Below are positions 9,378 through 16,897 of a stretch of 52,553 bases of DNA, in pieces. Every line of letters begins with the position of its first letter. The stretch's first letter is position 1. The stretch spans positions 1 to 52,553 of the forward strand of contig CAMWBY010000022.1 of NCBI GenBank assembly GCA_947172645.1. The letters run 5' to 3'. Under the pieces are notes generated by a model. That model did no database searches. It saw nothing but the letters and a program-made list of their open reading frames with translations, and was not told where the DNA came from. Made by a program: the position numbers and the translations under genes. Source of the DNA: an uncultured Lachnospiraceae bacterium (lineage in GTDB: Bacteria; Bacillota; Clostridia; Lachnospirales; Lachnospiraceae).

Positions 9378-10065
9378 CGCCAGCTTCTCCCCGCTCCTTA
9401 TGTCTGATATAAACCCCCAGCACAAAATAGCCAATACAGGTTACAACGTTGCCATACAGGTTATGATAAGGTATTTCTGCCTCCGGTTGTCCCGGAATAA
9501 AAGGAAAAGACACACCCGCATTTCCAAAAGACGACGTGAGAATCATATAACCGAACAGTCCTGCCACGGCCCATCCCACCAGATATTTTCTGCTAAAACT
9601 GTAAGCACAGATAATCATAAAAATCGAAAACAGCAAGATACCCGAAAAATTTGTTATAAACGAGGCATATATCATACTGCTTCCGCCTCCCAACCCATTA
9701 TCCCCCGTGGCAAGAAAAAACTGTAAAAAGTTTATCAACATCGCGCCTACGGGAATGGCAATTGCGATGATTCCCCAGATACACAGAAGGCTCAGATAAT
9801 ATTTATTGGAGTACTTCTTCTCGCTTCTATAAATACAAATATATCCTGCCAGAAGCAACGCCGGCAAGAGATAGACGCTGATGCTCATACATACCATCCA
9901 TGTGGGATGCAGCATGAACGTCATCACCAAAATATATCTTAACATATTATATGTACCCAGAAGAAAGCACATCAGATACATACCCCGGTAATGAACCTTG
10001 GTATCCTCTATCGTCTCTTTAATCGTATTGATATCCTGTATTGCATTATATATTTTTGTCTCCAT
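9364..10065 (-). CDS. Six-helix membrane protein, unknown function
   Basis: The 233-residue protein has a short charged N-terminus and about six hydrophobic segments, with no catalytic motif I recognise. Its start is preceded by GGAGGGAAGG. It is the first gene of a two-gene unit with the winged-helix regulator and lies just after a near-consensus promoter. Membrane protein plus HTH_34 regulator pairs are common in Firmicutes, but the function of this type is not known to me. Confidence 0.7.
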   Translation of the reverse strand: METKIYNAIQDINTIKETIEDTKVHYRGMYLMCFLLGTYNMLRYILVMTFMLHPTWMVCMSISVYLLPALLLAGYICIYRSEKKYSNKYYLSLLCIWGIIAIAIPVGAMLINFLQFFLATGDNGLGGGSSMIYASFITNFSGILLFSIFMIICAYSFSRKYLVGWAVAGLFGYMILTSSFGNAGVSFPFIPGQPEAEIPYHNLYGNVVTCIGYFVLGVYIRHKERGEAGDEHR

Positions 10066-10079
10066 AACCTTCCCTCCTT

Positions 10080-10117
10080 TTGGTTTATATTATAAACCAA
10101 TTTATGCCATTGGTCAA
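10080..10117 (-). promoter_or_regulatory. Promoter with 21-bp palindromic operator
   Basis: On the minus strand TTGACC (10117-10112), a 17-nt spacer and TATAAT (10094-10089) form a near-consensus promoter for the membrane-protein/regulator unit. A perfect palindrome with half-site TTGGTTTATA (10080-10089 and 10091-10100, one central base) covers the -10 box. A second, looser ACCAAT/ATTGGT repeat lies in the spacer. This is the expected layout for autorepression. Confidence 0.8.
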
Positions 10118-10360
10118 GTAAATGTAAATACAGGCAAAAACGTCATCCGTCCCGCCGTTAAGACTTCGCTAAACCTATGTTAATATTGTGTTTTTTTCTT
10201 GCTCAACTTACGTTAAGAAACCCGTTTTCCTATTTCCCACCACTTTACGATTCCTTATAATAGCAACGTAAACGATGCATCCTCCCAGAATCCTTTCTGC
10301 AAACAGCGTAGCAGCATAGATTCGGGGAATATATTAACAAGAAAGTGAGGAATATGTCTT

Positions 10361-10504
10361 ATGAATATAGGAATGCTTATTATATGCGTTATCGGCGGCC
10401 TTGCCGGCGCACTGAGCACAGCTTATCTCTTAATCAGCTTCCCGGTTATCATCATATGGAAAATCTACCGCCGCATCAAATTCGGATATACGATGTATCA
10501 ATAA
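10361..10504 (+). CDS. Small membrane protein, 47 residues
   Basis: A short frame starts MNIGMLIICVIGGLAGAL, has one or two hydrophobic segments, and ends in a basic stretch (WKIYRRIKFGYTMYQ). GAGG lies about 10 bases before the ATG. A terminator follows immediately. It sits in the spacer next to a Kdp-like two-component system and faces a two-peptide minus-strand unit. No homologue is recognised; the basis for calling it a gene is its composition, ribosome site and terminator. Confidence 0.5.
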   Translation: MNIGMLIICVIGGLAGALSTAYLLISFPVIIIWKIYRRIKFGYTMYQ

Positions 10505-10517
10505 TCAAACGCGCAGG

Positions 10518-10553
10518 AAACCGCCGCAAGATTTATATGGCTTGCGGCGGTTT
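10518..10553. terminator. Bidirectional terminator between convergent small genes
   Basis: A 13-bp stem (AAACCGCCGCAAG at 10518-10530 with CTTGCGGCGGTTT at 10541-10553) is strong in either direction. It can serve both the 47-residue gene and the minus-strand small-peptide unit. The T-tails are short. Confidence 0.7.
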
Positions 10554-10617
10554 CTTGTGCTTATCATATTCAATTTTCATTGATTATCCCATTCTCATTC
10601 CAGAACGTTTATGCCCC

Positions 10618-10707
10618 TTATCTGCCATTGCTCACCAATGAATAAACCAGGCATCCGCCAAGCGAAACAAAAACCAGGCCCATAATCAAAATCTCCATTA
10701 TACCCAT
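10618..10707 (-). CDS. KdpF-like small membrane peptide, 29 residues
   Basis: The frame starts MGIMEILIMGLVF and ends GCLVYSLVSNGR, forming one membrane helix with a short polar tail. GGAGG sits seven bases before the ATG. The C-terminal LVYSL pattern resembles E. coli KdpF (LVYALI), the small stabilising subunit of the Kdp potassium pump. No kdpABC genes lie in the window, so this is either an orphan or a different small peptide. It follows another tiny gene by 24 bases. Confidence 0.55.
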   Translation of the reverse strand: MGIMEILIMGLVFVSLGGCLVYSLVSNGR

Positions 10708-10731
10708 CTCTTTTCCTCCATTCCTGTCTCC

Positions 10732-10815
10732 TTACTTATGCTCATACCAGATTCCGCCAAAAAACCCAACCGCAACAAGTACGATTGAAACTATGGACCA
10801 CGCATCCATCTGCAT
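10732..10815 (-). CDS. Small membrane peptide, 27 residues
   Basis: The frame starts MQMDAWSIVSIVLVAVG and ends GGIWYEHK: one membrane helix with a charged tail. GGGAGG sits eight bases before the ATG. It is the first gene of a two-peptide unit that shares the spacer with the Kdp-like two-component system. I recognise no family. Confidence 0.5.
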   Translation of the reverse strand: MQMDAWSIVSIVLVAVGFFGGIWYEHK

Positions 10816-11128
10816 TTTGTTTTCCTCCCAACGCTGACTCTTTGCTTATGTGATTATGCTATCACAGGCACCCACGGTTTTACAGATTATTGCCGATTTT
10901 TTAACGTATTTCTAGCGTTTTCTTGGTACTTTCTTATCCTTTTCTTAACGCCTTTTTAACACATTTTTCTATTTTTATTTTGACAGAAAAAAGGTATAAT
11001 AAACGCGGATAAATCAGCATCATATAACATCTGTATAAAAAAACGAGCACAGCTCGTTTGCGAGCTCCGCTTCGCGGACTCGGATAAGCGGAGGAATTTC
11101 CTATTATATAAATTAAGGAGCCATGCAT
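10816..11128. promoter_or_regulatory. Divergent control region between small-peptide unit and sensor kinase
   Basis: This 313-base spacer is AT-rich. For the plus strand, TATAAT at about 10995-11000 is the best -10 for the kinase. Two perfect hairpins follow in its leader: AACGAGC/GCTCGTT (11042-11058), and CGAG-TCCGC/GCGGA-CTCG (11061-11082). For the minus strand, CATAAT near 10855 could be the -10 of the peptide unit. Minus-strand copies of CGTTAAAAAA (10906-10897) and CGTTAAGAAA (10950-10941) lie upstream of it. Confidence 0.5.
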
Positions 11129-12205
11129 ATGTCCCCAACTGCCAAATCTTTCTCCCCGGCCAGAAATTTGCTCGTCCCGCTGACCGGATTGTCTATCGCA
11201 ACCCTTTTTGCCTTCCTGTTCATCTACTATGTACAGGAAAATTCAGGCAACATTGCGTTAATCTATATACTTGCATTGATAATTATCGTGCGCTATACGG
11301 ATGGGTATCTGCCGGGTATTATTTCATCTATCATTGCGGTCGTCTGTGTAAACTACCTGTTTACCTATCCATATTTCGAATTAAATTTTACGCTTTCCGG
11401 ATATCCCGTCACTTTTATAGAAATGTTAGGCGTCACTCTTCTCACCTGCGCCATGACCACAAGCATGAAGCAGCAGGCGCAGATGATTGCCGAGAAAGAC
11501 AAGCTTTTGTCAGAAACAGAAAAAGAAAAAATGAGGGCGAACCTGCTTCGCGCGATTTCCCATGACCTGCGCACACCGCTGACAGGAATTATCGGGGCAA
11601 GCTCCTCTTATCTGGATAACGATTCCCTTTTGACAGAAGACGAGAAAAAAGCAATTGTGACCCATATCCATGAAGACGCCAACTGGCTGCTGAATATGGT
11701 AGAAAACCTTTTGTCCGTGACGCGTATCCACAACCAATCCTCCACAGTCAAGAAAACCGACGAGTCTGTGGAAGAAATTGTCTCCGCGGCAATTATCCGC
11801 TTAAAGAAAAGGCTGCCGGATGCCGTTGTCAACGTTTCGGTTCCCGACGAGCTGCTCATACTGCCGATGGACGCCATCCTAATCGAGCAAGTTCTTCTAA
11901 ACCTTCTGGAGAATGCCATCGTCCATTCCCAGAGCGTGAAACCGATTCTTTGCTACGTGGACGACGATGAGCAAAATGTGACTTTTCACGTAAAAGATTT
12001 CGGCATTGGCATTGACCCGGAGCGGTTAAAAAATATCTTCGACGGTAATTCTTATATCGGGAACAGCGAATCCGACTCCAACAAAGGGATGGGAATCGGA
12101 CTGTCAATCTGTAAGACCATTATCACCGCCCACAACGGCTTCATCGATGCCAGAAACCATGAGCAAGGCGCAGAATTTTACTTCTCTCTGCCAAAGGAAG
12201 CGTAA
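11129..12205 (+). CDS. KdpD-like sensor histidine kinase (DUF4118 type, truncated N-terminus)
   Basis: The protein has four closely spaced membrane helices (about residues 13-112) of the DUF4118 type that KdpD uses. Then come a HisKA domain with the phospho-acceptor in AISHDLRTPLTG (about H145) and an HATPase domain with NLLENAIVHS, DFGIGI and GMGIGLSI. It lacks the KdpD ATP-binding N-terminal and Usp-like domains. ATG 11129 is preferred because AAGGAG is eight bases upstream; the ATG at 11123 is too close. It is followed by its response regulator after 72 bases. Potassium or ionic sensing is inferred from family only. Confidence 0.85.
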   Translation: MSPTAKSFSPARNLLVPLTGLSIATLFAFLFIYYVQENSGNIALIYILALIIIVRYTDGYLPGIISSIIAVVCVNYLFTYPYFELNFTLSGYPVTFIEMLGVTLLTCAMTTSMKQQAQMIAEKDKLLSETEKEKMRANLLRAISHDLRTPLTGIIGASSSYLDNDSLLTEDEKKAIVTHIHEDANWLLNMVENLLSVTRIHNQSSTVKKTDESVEEIVSAAIIRLKKRLPDAVVNVSVPDELLILPMDAILIEQVLLNLLENAIVHSQSVKPILCYVDDDEQNVTFHVKDFGIGIDPERLKNIFDGNSYIGNSESDSNKGMGIGLSICKTIITAHNGFIDARNHEQGAEFYFSLPKEA

Positions 12206-12277
12206 GAAACATTTTAGGAATTTAAATAAATTATCTTAAATGGAAAAGAATACCATAAGAAGGAATGATAAACCGTT

Positions 12278-12988
12278 ATGAATCTGAGACATGAAATTTT
12301 ATTGATTGAAGACGAAAAAAATATTTGTAATTTCATCGCAACCACGCTGCGGACACAGGATTACAAAGTTAATTTTGCAGGAAATGCCGCGAATGGCCTG
12401 GCAATGGCCGCCTCCGGCTGTCCCGACCTGATTCTGTTAGACCTGGGGCTTCCTGATATGGACGGAATCGACGTGATACACAGTATCCGGCAATGGAGCA
12501 ATATCCCCATCATCGTCATTTCCGCCAGGACGCAGGAAAAAGAAAAAGTGGACGCGCTGGACGCCGGCGCCGACGATTATATCACCAAGCCTTTCGGCAC
12601 GTCGGAATTGATGGCCCGAATCAGGACCGCGCTGCGCCGCTCTTCCATAAACGGAAGCACATCTGTCTCCGCCCGGAATAGATATGCAGCCAAGGGCCTT
12701 GTAATAGATTATGACAAACATATTATTACGGTGGAAGGTGAAATCGTTCATTTTACTCAGATTGAATACAAAATCCTGACCTTCCTGGCCCGCAATGCAG
12801 GAAAAGTCATCACATACGACACGTTGATTACGCATGTCTGGGGGCCTTATGCGGACAGCAACAACCGCATCCTGCGTGTCAATATGGCAAACATCCGCAG
12901 AAAATTGGAACAAAATCCCGCAGACCCCCAATATATCTTCACGGAAATCGGCATCGGTTACCGCATGATTGACAATGAGAATCTATAA
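12278..12988 (+). CDS. KdpE-like response regulator (OmpR family)
   Basis: The 236-residue protein has a receiver domain with acidic pocket residues in LIEDE, phospho-acceptor D55 (LLDLGLPD) and the conserved lysine in ITKPF. A winged-helix Trans_reg_C domain ends with IFTEIGIGYRM. It is the cytoplasmic partner of the preceding kinase. KdpE family members activate potassium-uptake genes; here the nearest candidate targets are the small membrane-peptide genes upstream. Confidence 0.9.
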   Translation: MNLRHEILLIEDEKNICNFIATTLRTQDYKVNFAGNAANGLAMAASGCPDLILLDLGLPDMDGIDVIHSIRQWSNIPIIVISARTQEKEKVDALDAGADDYITKPFGTSELMARIRTALRRSSINGSTSVSARNRYAAKGLVIDYDKHIITVEGEIVHFTQIEYKILTFLARNAGKVITYDTLITHVWGPYADSNNRILRVNMANIRRKLEQNPADPQYIFTEIGIGYRMIDNENL

Positions 12989-12994
12989 TCACCG

Positions 12995-13023
12995 TTGACA
13001 AATACACAAAAAAACAGTATACT
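12995..13023 (+). promoter_or_regulatory. Promoter of the SRP RNA
   Basis: Consensus TTGACA (12995-13000), a 17-nt spacer and TATACT (13018-13023) lie about seven bases before the RNA start. Confidence 0.85.
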
Positions 13024-13029
13024 AATTAA

Positions 13030-13294
13030 ACCGTGCAGCCGGGGCGTTAGCGGTGCCCTGTACCCACAATCCGCTCTAGTGGGGGTGATGCTTTATCGAG
13101 GGTGTAAGCTTGTGTAGCTGCCCTTTATAAGTGGCGTTGAAGTTTGGGTCTTACGCAATGGGAATCCATGAACCGTGTCAGGGTGGGAACACAGCAGCAC
13201 TAAGTGGAACCTTCCATGTGCCGTGAGGGTGCCTGGCGGAGTTAACTGTAAAGGTAACGTACATGGGTGAAATTCGACATAAAGCGCACGGTTT
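13030..13294 (+). ncRNA. ffs: Signal recognition particle RNA, large bacterial type
   Basis: The transcript carries a 5' Alu-like domain (GGGGCGTTAGCGGTGCCCTG with the following loops). Its S-domain apical hairpin contains the Ffh-binding signature GTCAGG...GGGAACACAGCAGCAC (about 13178-13202). The size, about 265 nt, matches the long SRP RNA of Bacillus and Clostridia rather than the short 4.5S form. The 5' CCGTGC can pair with GCACGG at the 3' end. It has a strong promoter and terminator. Confidence 0.93.
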
Positions 13295-13312
13295 CTCGTG
13301 CGCTTTATCTGT
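13279..13312 (+). terminator. Terminator of the SRP RNA
   Basis: A 12-bp stem, ATAAAGCGCACG (13279-13290) with CGTGCGCTTTAT (13297-13308), follows the RNA. The lower stem competes with the RNA's closing helix. Confidence 0.75.
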
Positions 13313-13403
13313 CTATTGTCCATATGTTCCCGCCATGCATTGCCTGCATGATGTTGCCCTGCCTGCATTCCTGCATAGATAATCTATCAGAGAAGAACAG
13401 CTT

Positions 13404-15401
13404 TCAGGTGACATCAGGTTCAATATATACGATAGATTCTTCTTGAAACAGTTGTAGCTCTTCCTCTATTTCATCTATATCGTCTTGCCTGTCTTTTTCC
13501 TCGCTCACTTTTTTCTTCTCTTTCTCACTGTACATGGATTCATATGCCTGTTTCAAAAGGTCGTTCGCTTCCGCCCCCTCCGCATTCTGTTCCAGGCAAT
13601 AGCCTAAACTGGCGCTGAGCACATAAGGTCTGGCATGTACCAGATTATAATTGTCAATCATCCGCCTAATCTTCAGAACCTTATTCTCCATGCCGGTTTC
13701 ATCGTACCCTGTCACAAGAACCGCAAATTCATCTCCGCCATAGCGGCTCAGCAGCTCCCCTTCCTGTTGGCTCTGAATCATAATAGACGCCATCGCCTTG
13801 ATTAAGGCGTCGCCTATCTCATGGCCGTAAGTGCCGTTCACCTTACTTAAATCATCCACGTCGGCAAAAATAACGCCGACAGCTTTTCCTTCCTTGCCTG
13901 CCTCGCTAATCATCTGTTCGGCGCACTGATGGAATCCCGACCTGTTATATATGCCTGTCAGTTCGTCGCTAATCCACATATGGTCAAGCCTTCGCACCAT
14001 AGCGCGCATCATATCCTGTTTCCGAATAGTCTCCAACGCGTTATCCAGATTTAATATAAAATTCTGGTAGAATCTCCCTTCAAATGCAGGACGATAACTG
14101 CCCGCCACACAATATCCAAAGCAATAATCCTGAAAATGAAGCGGCAAAATCGTGTAGAATGCGCCAGAACGCCTCATGTCACATTCCTCCGGAAGAAGAA
14201 GGCTCCTGGAAAACTCTCCGTAACTGGTCACTTCCCCTTTCTCATAAGCAAAAGGCACCCATATCTTATCACTGTAGGCCGCAATATCCCTGCCCCTCTC
14301 TTCTCCTGCCGCAACGCGCTCCAGCTCTTCGTAATAGTCCTCCGAGCTGCCGCACATACAAAAATAGAAATACTCCATATCAATGCTTCGTATGTACTGC
14401 TCCAGGCATCCCAACAGGTCATCCAAATCTCTCAGACCTGTAAACTCCGCCGAAAAATTCCTGAGCGTTTCCATATCCCGGCTCGCATGGACATAACTCT
14501 CTATGAATTTCATCTGCATATGCGCAACGTCTTCCTGCATATGGAAATCGCACCCGCAGGACCCGGCAAAAACAGCTTTCCCTTGGATTATCGTATGCTG
14601 CTCCACATCTTCCCCTCGCAGCGTGGCCATAATCTTTTCATAAGCAATCTGCCCTGCCTCATATTCGCCTCTCCGAACCGTGGTCAGCCTTGGATAATTG
14701 TATTCTGTAATCTCGCTGTCATCGTAACCTGTCACCATCACGTCCTCAGGCACTCGTTGTCCCGCCTCCCTGAGTTCCACGATAGCCCCCACCGCCATCT
14801 CATCATTGGCAGCCACAATAGCATCCGGCATCTCGCGGGCTTCACTCAAGAATTTCCTCACCGCGCGCCTGCCGCTCTCGAAACTATAATCCCCGTAGTA
14901 AATGTGGTCTTTATCCCATCCAATGTGGTCTGCCATCATGGTTTTCTGATGTGCCTGCAGCCTCATTCCCGCATCAACGCTGTAAACAGGGCCGGAAATA
15001 TAATAAATATTTTTGGCGTGATGCCTCATAATCAGATGATGGGTAATCTCCTCCATGGCGATTCTGTTTTCCATCTCCACTTTCATAAAATACTGACTCC
15101 GGGCATTCAAATCCACACAGGGAATCCCAGCTTCCTGAATCTCTTTCTCAACCCGCTCTACAATAGCCGTATCCTGGATGGTATCACTATTCATGATTAC
15201 ACCGTCATACTCTGAGAAGTCAGGCAGCGTATAAATATTGTTTTCACCTTTCGCATACTTGGAAGGGCTTTCATACTTCCACCCCACACAGGTAAATATA
15301 TATACGTTTGCCCTGTCTATCAGCGCCCTATCCAATATTCCGTTAATTGTTCTTTTCTGGGAATCGTATCCGACTCCCCCAAGCAGTACCGCTATTTTCA
15401 T
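13404..15401 (-). CDS. Cytoplasmic sugar-binding-domain / GGDEF diguanylate cyclase fusion
   Basis: The 665-residue protein starts MKIAVLLGGVGYDSQKRTINGIL with no signal peptide and no helix-turn-helix. Residues about 1-280 are a LacI-type periplasmic-binding-protein fold (PDAIVAANDEMAVGA, VTGYDDSEI, YPRLTTVRR). A middle sensor-like region spans about 290-455. A GGDEF domain at about 465-625 has ISDELTGIYNRSGF and intact YGGDEF. The usual upstream RxxD inhibition site is absent. A coiled, acidic tail follows. It probably couples a cytoplasmic small ligand to c-di-GMP synthesis. Start 15401 has GAGGGGG upstream. An extended -10 (TGGTACAAT, 15532-15524) may drive it. Confidence 0.85.
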   Translation of the reverse strand: MKIAVLLGGVGYDSQKRTINGILDRALIDRANVYIFTCVGWKYESPSKYAKGENNIYTLPDFSEYDGVIMNSDTIQDTAIVERVEKEIQEAGIPCVDLNARSQYFMKVEMENRIAMEEITHHLIMRHHAKNIYYISGPVYSVDAGMRLQAHQKTMMADHIGWDKDHIYYGDYSFESGRRAVRKFLSEAREMPDAIVAANDEMAVGAIVELREAGQRVPEDVMVTGYDDSEITEYNYPRLTTVRRGEYEAGQIAYEKIMATLRGEDVEQHTIIQGKAVFAGSCGCDFHMQEDVAHMQMKFIESYVHASRDMETLRNFSAEFTGLRDLDDLLGCLEQYIRSIDMEYFYFCMCGSSEDYYEELERVAAGEERGRDIAAYSDKIWVPFAYEKGEVTSYGEFSRSLLLPEECDMRRSGAFYTILPLHFQDYCFGYCVAGSYRPAFEGRFYQNFILNLDNALETIRKQDMMRAMVRRLDHMWISDELTGIYNRSGFHQCAEQMISEAGKEGKAVGVIFADVDDLSKVNGTYGHEIGDALIKAMASIMIQSQQEGELLSRYGGDEFAVLVTGYDETGMENKVLKIRRMIDNYNLVHARPYVLSASLGYCLEQNAEGAEANDLLKQAYESMYSEKEKKKVSEEKDRQDDIDEIEEELQLFQEESIVYIEPDVT

Positions 15402-15557
15402 TAATTCGCTTCCCCCTCATCCCATAATGTAGCTCCAACCATCAAATTACCACCGCAGCGCCGCCGGGAAATATTCAGTCTTCATCATCTTGTATTCTGG
15501 CACTACATACGATTATCACGTCTATTGTACCATATAATTATAATAAATTGCTACACT

Positions 15558-16679
15558 TTATAACTCTACCTTCCTAAGATAATATCCAAACTCCCCGGCG
15601 CGTACATTGCCGCCGGGACATTCAAACGCCTCAAACCCGAACATCAGCGCCACCATCTTTTCCCGCTCATAGAATACGCCCGGCACACCCAGATAATAGT
15701 CCTGCTCTTTACCCAGGATAATATACCTGTAGTTATAGAATCCATGCAGAAGGAAACTATTGTTCACCAGATGTTGATACTTTGACTGTAGGATTACAAA
15801 GTCTTTTGGCTCTAACTTCACATATACCCGCTCATCCCCATACGGATGTATTTGTTCATAAGTGTCCAAAATCTGCTCCCACTTGTCCTCTTTCAGGCTA
15901 TATTCCGGAGCGTTCTGAGGAACAACTACGGTATTTCCCGTCTTGCGCCGGGGAAGCTCTTCCGTAATAATAATGGTCTGCGGGTTTTCTGTCCCTTTAT
16001 GCCTTTCCGCCTTCACGTATTGTTCCATATTATTCTGCATTGTAACTTCCGGCATTTCCTGCATACGGCTTACAGGTATATCCTCCTCTTTTGCATGCCC
16101 AGCGTCCTTATTCATACCCGCATCGCCTTCTGCACCCGCAATAACCGTATTTTCTATACTCCTGTATTTTGCAGACTTATTCGGCTCTTCCGGCATCCTT
16201 GGGATTTCTTCCTGTATTTTAGGGACTTCCTCAGAAACTTTCATGACTTCCTCTGGCATCCTTGGGGCCTCTTCCGGAGCTTTCCGGACTTCCTCCGGCA
16301 TCTTTTGGACTTCCTCCGGAACTTTCCGGATTGTCTCTGTAATTTTCTGCATCACTGTCTCAGGCGCATATTTGCTCTTTCCTTCCAGTACATACCCGCC
16401 GGAAAGCATAATCTGTATGACGGTCCTGTCCATATTCTCCGCAAGATTTTCTTCCCAGTTCCCACCTCCATCCTGAACCGTAATCGGCTTGATTTCTTTC
16501 CATCCTCCCCTGCCATAAACACGAATCGGAAATCTTCCGTTTATCCCCAATGGCACGTTCTGCACTTTCAGGTAAAGGCGGCTTTCAAAACCTTTATTCT
16601 CTACCTTGAAGAATCCGGCGCTTCCTATTCTGCTGCCATCCTTGTACAATCCCATGTATATGATTTCTTTCTGGTACAT
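15558..16679 (-). CDS. DUF6128-like protein with tandem heptad repeats
   Basis: The 373-residue protein starts MYQKEIIYMGLYKDGSRIGSAGF at 16679, where AGGAG precedes the ATG; the frame to 16715 is less likely. An N-terminal beta domain (about 1-105) and a C-terminal domain (about 270-373, with YGDERVYVKLEPKDFVILQ and a LLHGFYNYR motif) flank a variable middle. The C-terminal part resembles DUF6128, a family of Lachnospiraceae without known function. The middle carries seven consecutive seven-residue repeats of the form PEEVxKM. No signal peptide or membrane segment is seen. Confidence 0.65.
   Translation of the reverse strand: MYQKEIIYMGLYKDGSRIGSAGFFKVENKGFESRLYLKVQNVPLGINGRFPIRVYGRGGWKEIKPITVQDGGGNWEENLAENMDRTVIQIMLSGGYVLEGKSKYAPETVMQKITETIRKVPEEVQKMPEEVRKAPEEAPRMPEEVMKVSEEVPKIQEEIPRMPEEPNKSAKYRSIENTVIAGAEGDAGMNKDAGHAKEEDIPVSRMQEMPEVTMQNNMEQYVKAERHKGTENPQTIIITEELPRRKTGNTVVVPQNAPEYSLKEDKWEQILDTYEQIHPYGDERVYVKLEPKDFVILQSKYQHLVNNSFLLHGFYNYRYIILGKEQDYYLGVPGVFYEREKMVALMFGFEAFECPGGNVRAGEFGYYLRKVEL
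16173..16319 (-). repeat. Seven tandem 21-bp coding repeats
   Basis: Seven in-frame 21-base units encode heptads with consensus PEEVxK(M/V). The first unit read on the minus strand ends at 16299 and the last (PEEPNKS) occupies 16193-16173. Units differ mainly at the fourth to seventh residues. Such arrays can vary in copy number. Confidence 0.85.
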
Positions 16680-16834
16680 AGCTCCTCCCTCTTCTTTATG
16701 CCTAATTTGAAACATTCCCCGTGGCAGTCACCGGAATACGCGCAAGATACCGCCTCATCTCCAAGCCTCCACCTTTCTCTGCCTATGGGAATTATCAACA
16801 TAAATATGCCTTGGTATATATATGCGTTTGCACA

Positions 16835-16877
16835 ATAAAAAATGCCGGATTGGCATCACATAAATACCATCCGGCAC
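16835..16877 (-). terminator. Terminator after the CdaR/PucR-type regulator
   Basis: On the minus strand GTGCCGGATGG pairs with CCAATCCGGCA around a loop and is followed by TTTTTT. Confidence 0.8.
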
Positions 16878-16897
16878 ATAAAGTTATTCAGAGAAAA

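Noticed and set aside
13093..13368. 91-codon minus-strand frame antisense to the SRP RNA
   Set aside because: It is a shadow of a structured RNA gene with a clear promoter and terminator on the other strand.
14136..15215. Long plus-strand frame of about 359 codons opposite the GGDEF fusion
   Set aside because: Codon shadow of the coding strand, rich in His, Arg and Pro, with no plausible ribosome site.
16173..16319. CRISPR array
   Set aside because: The 21-base units are contiguous, lie in frame within a gene and have no unique spacers.
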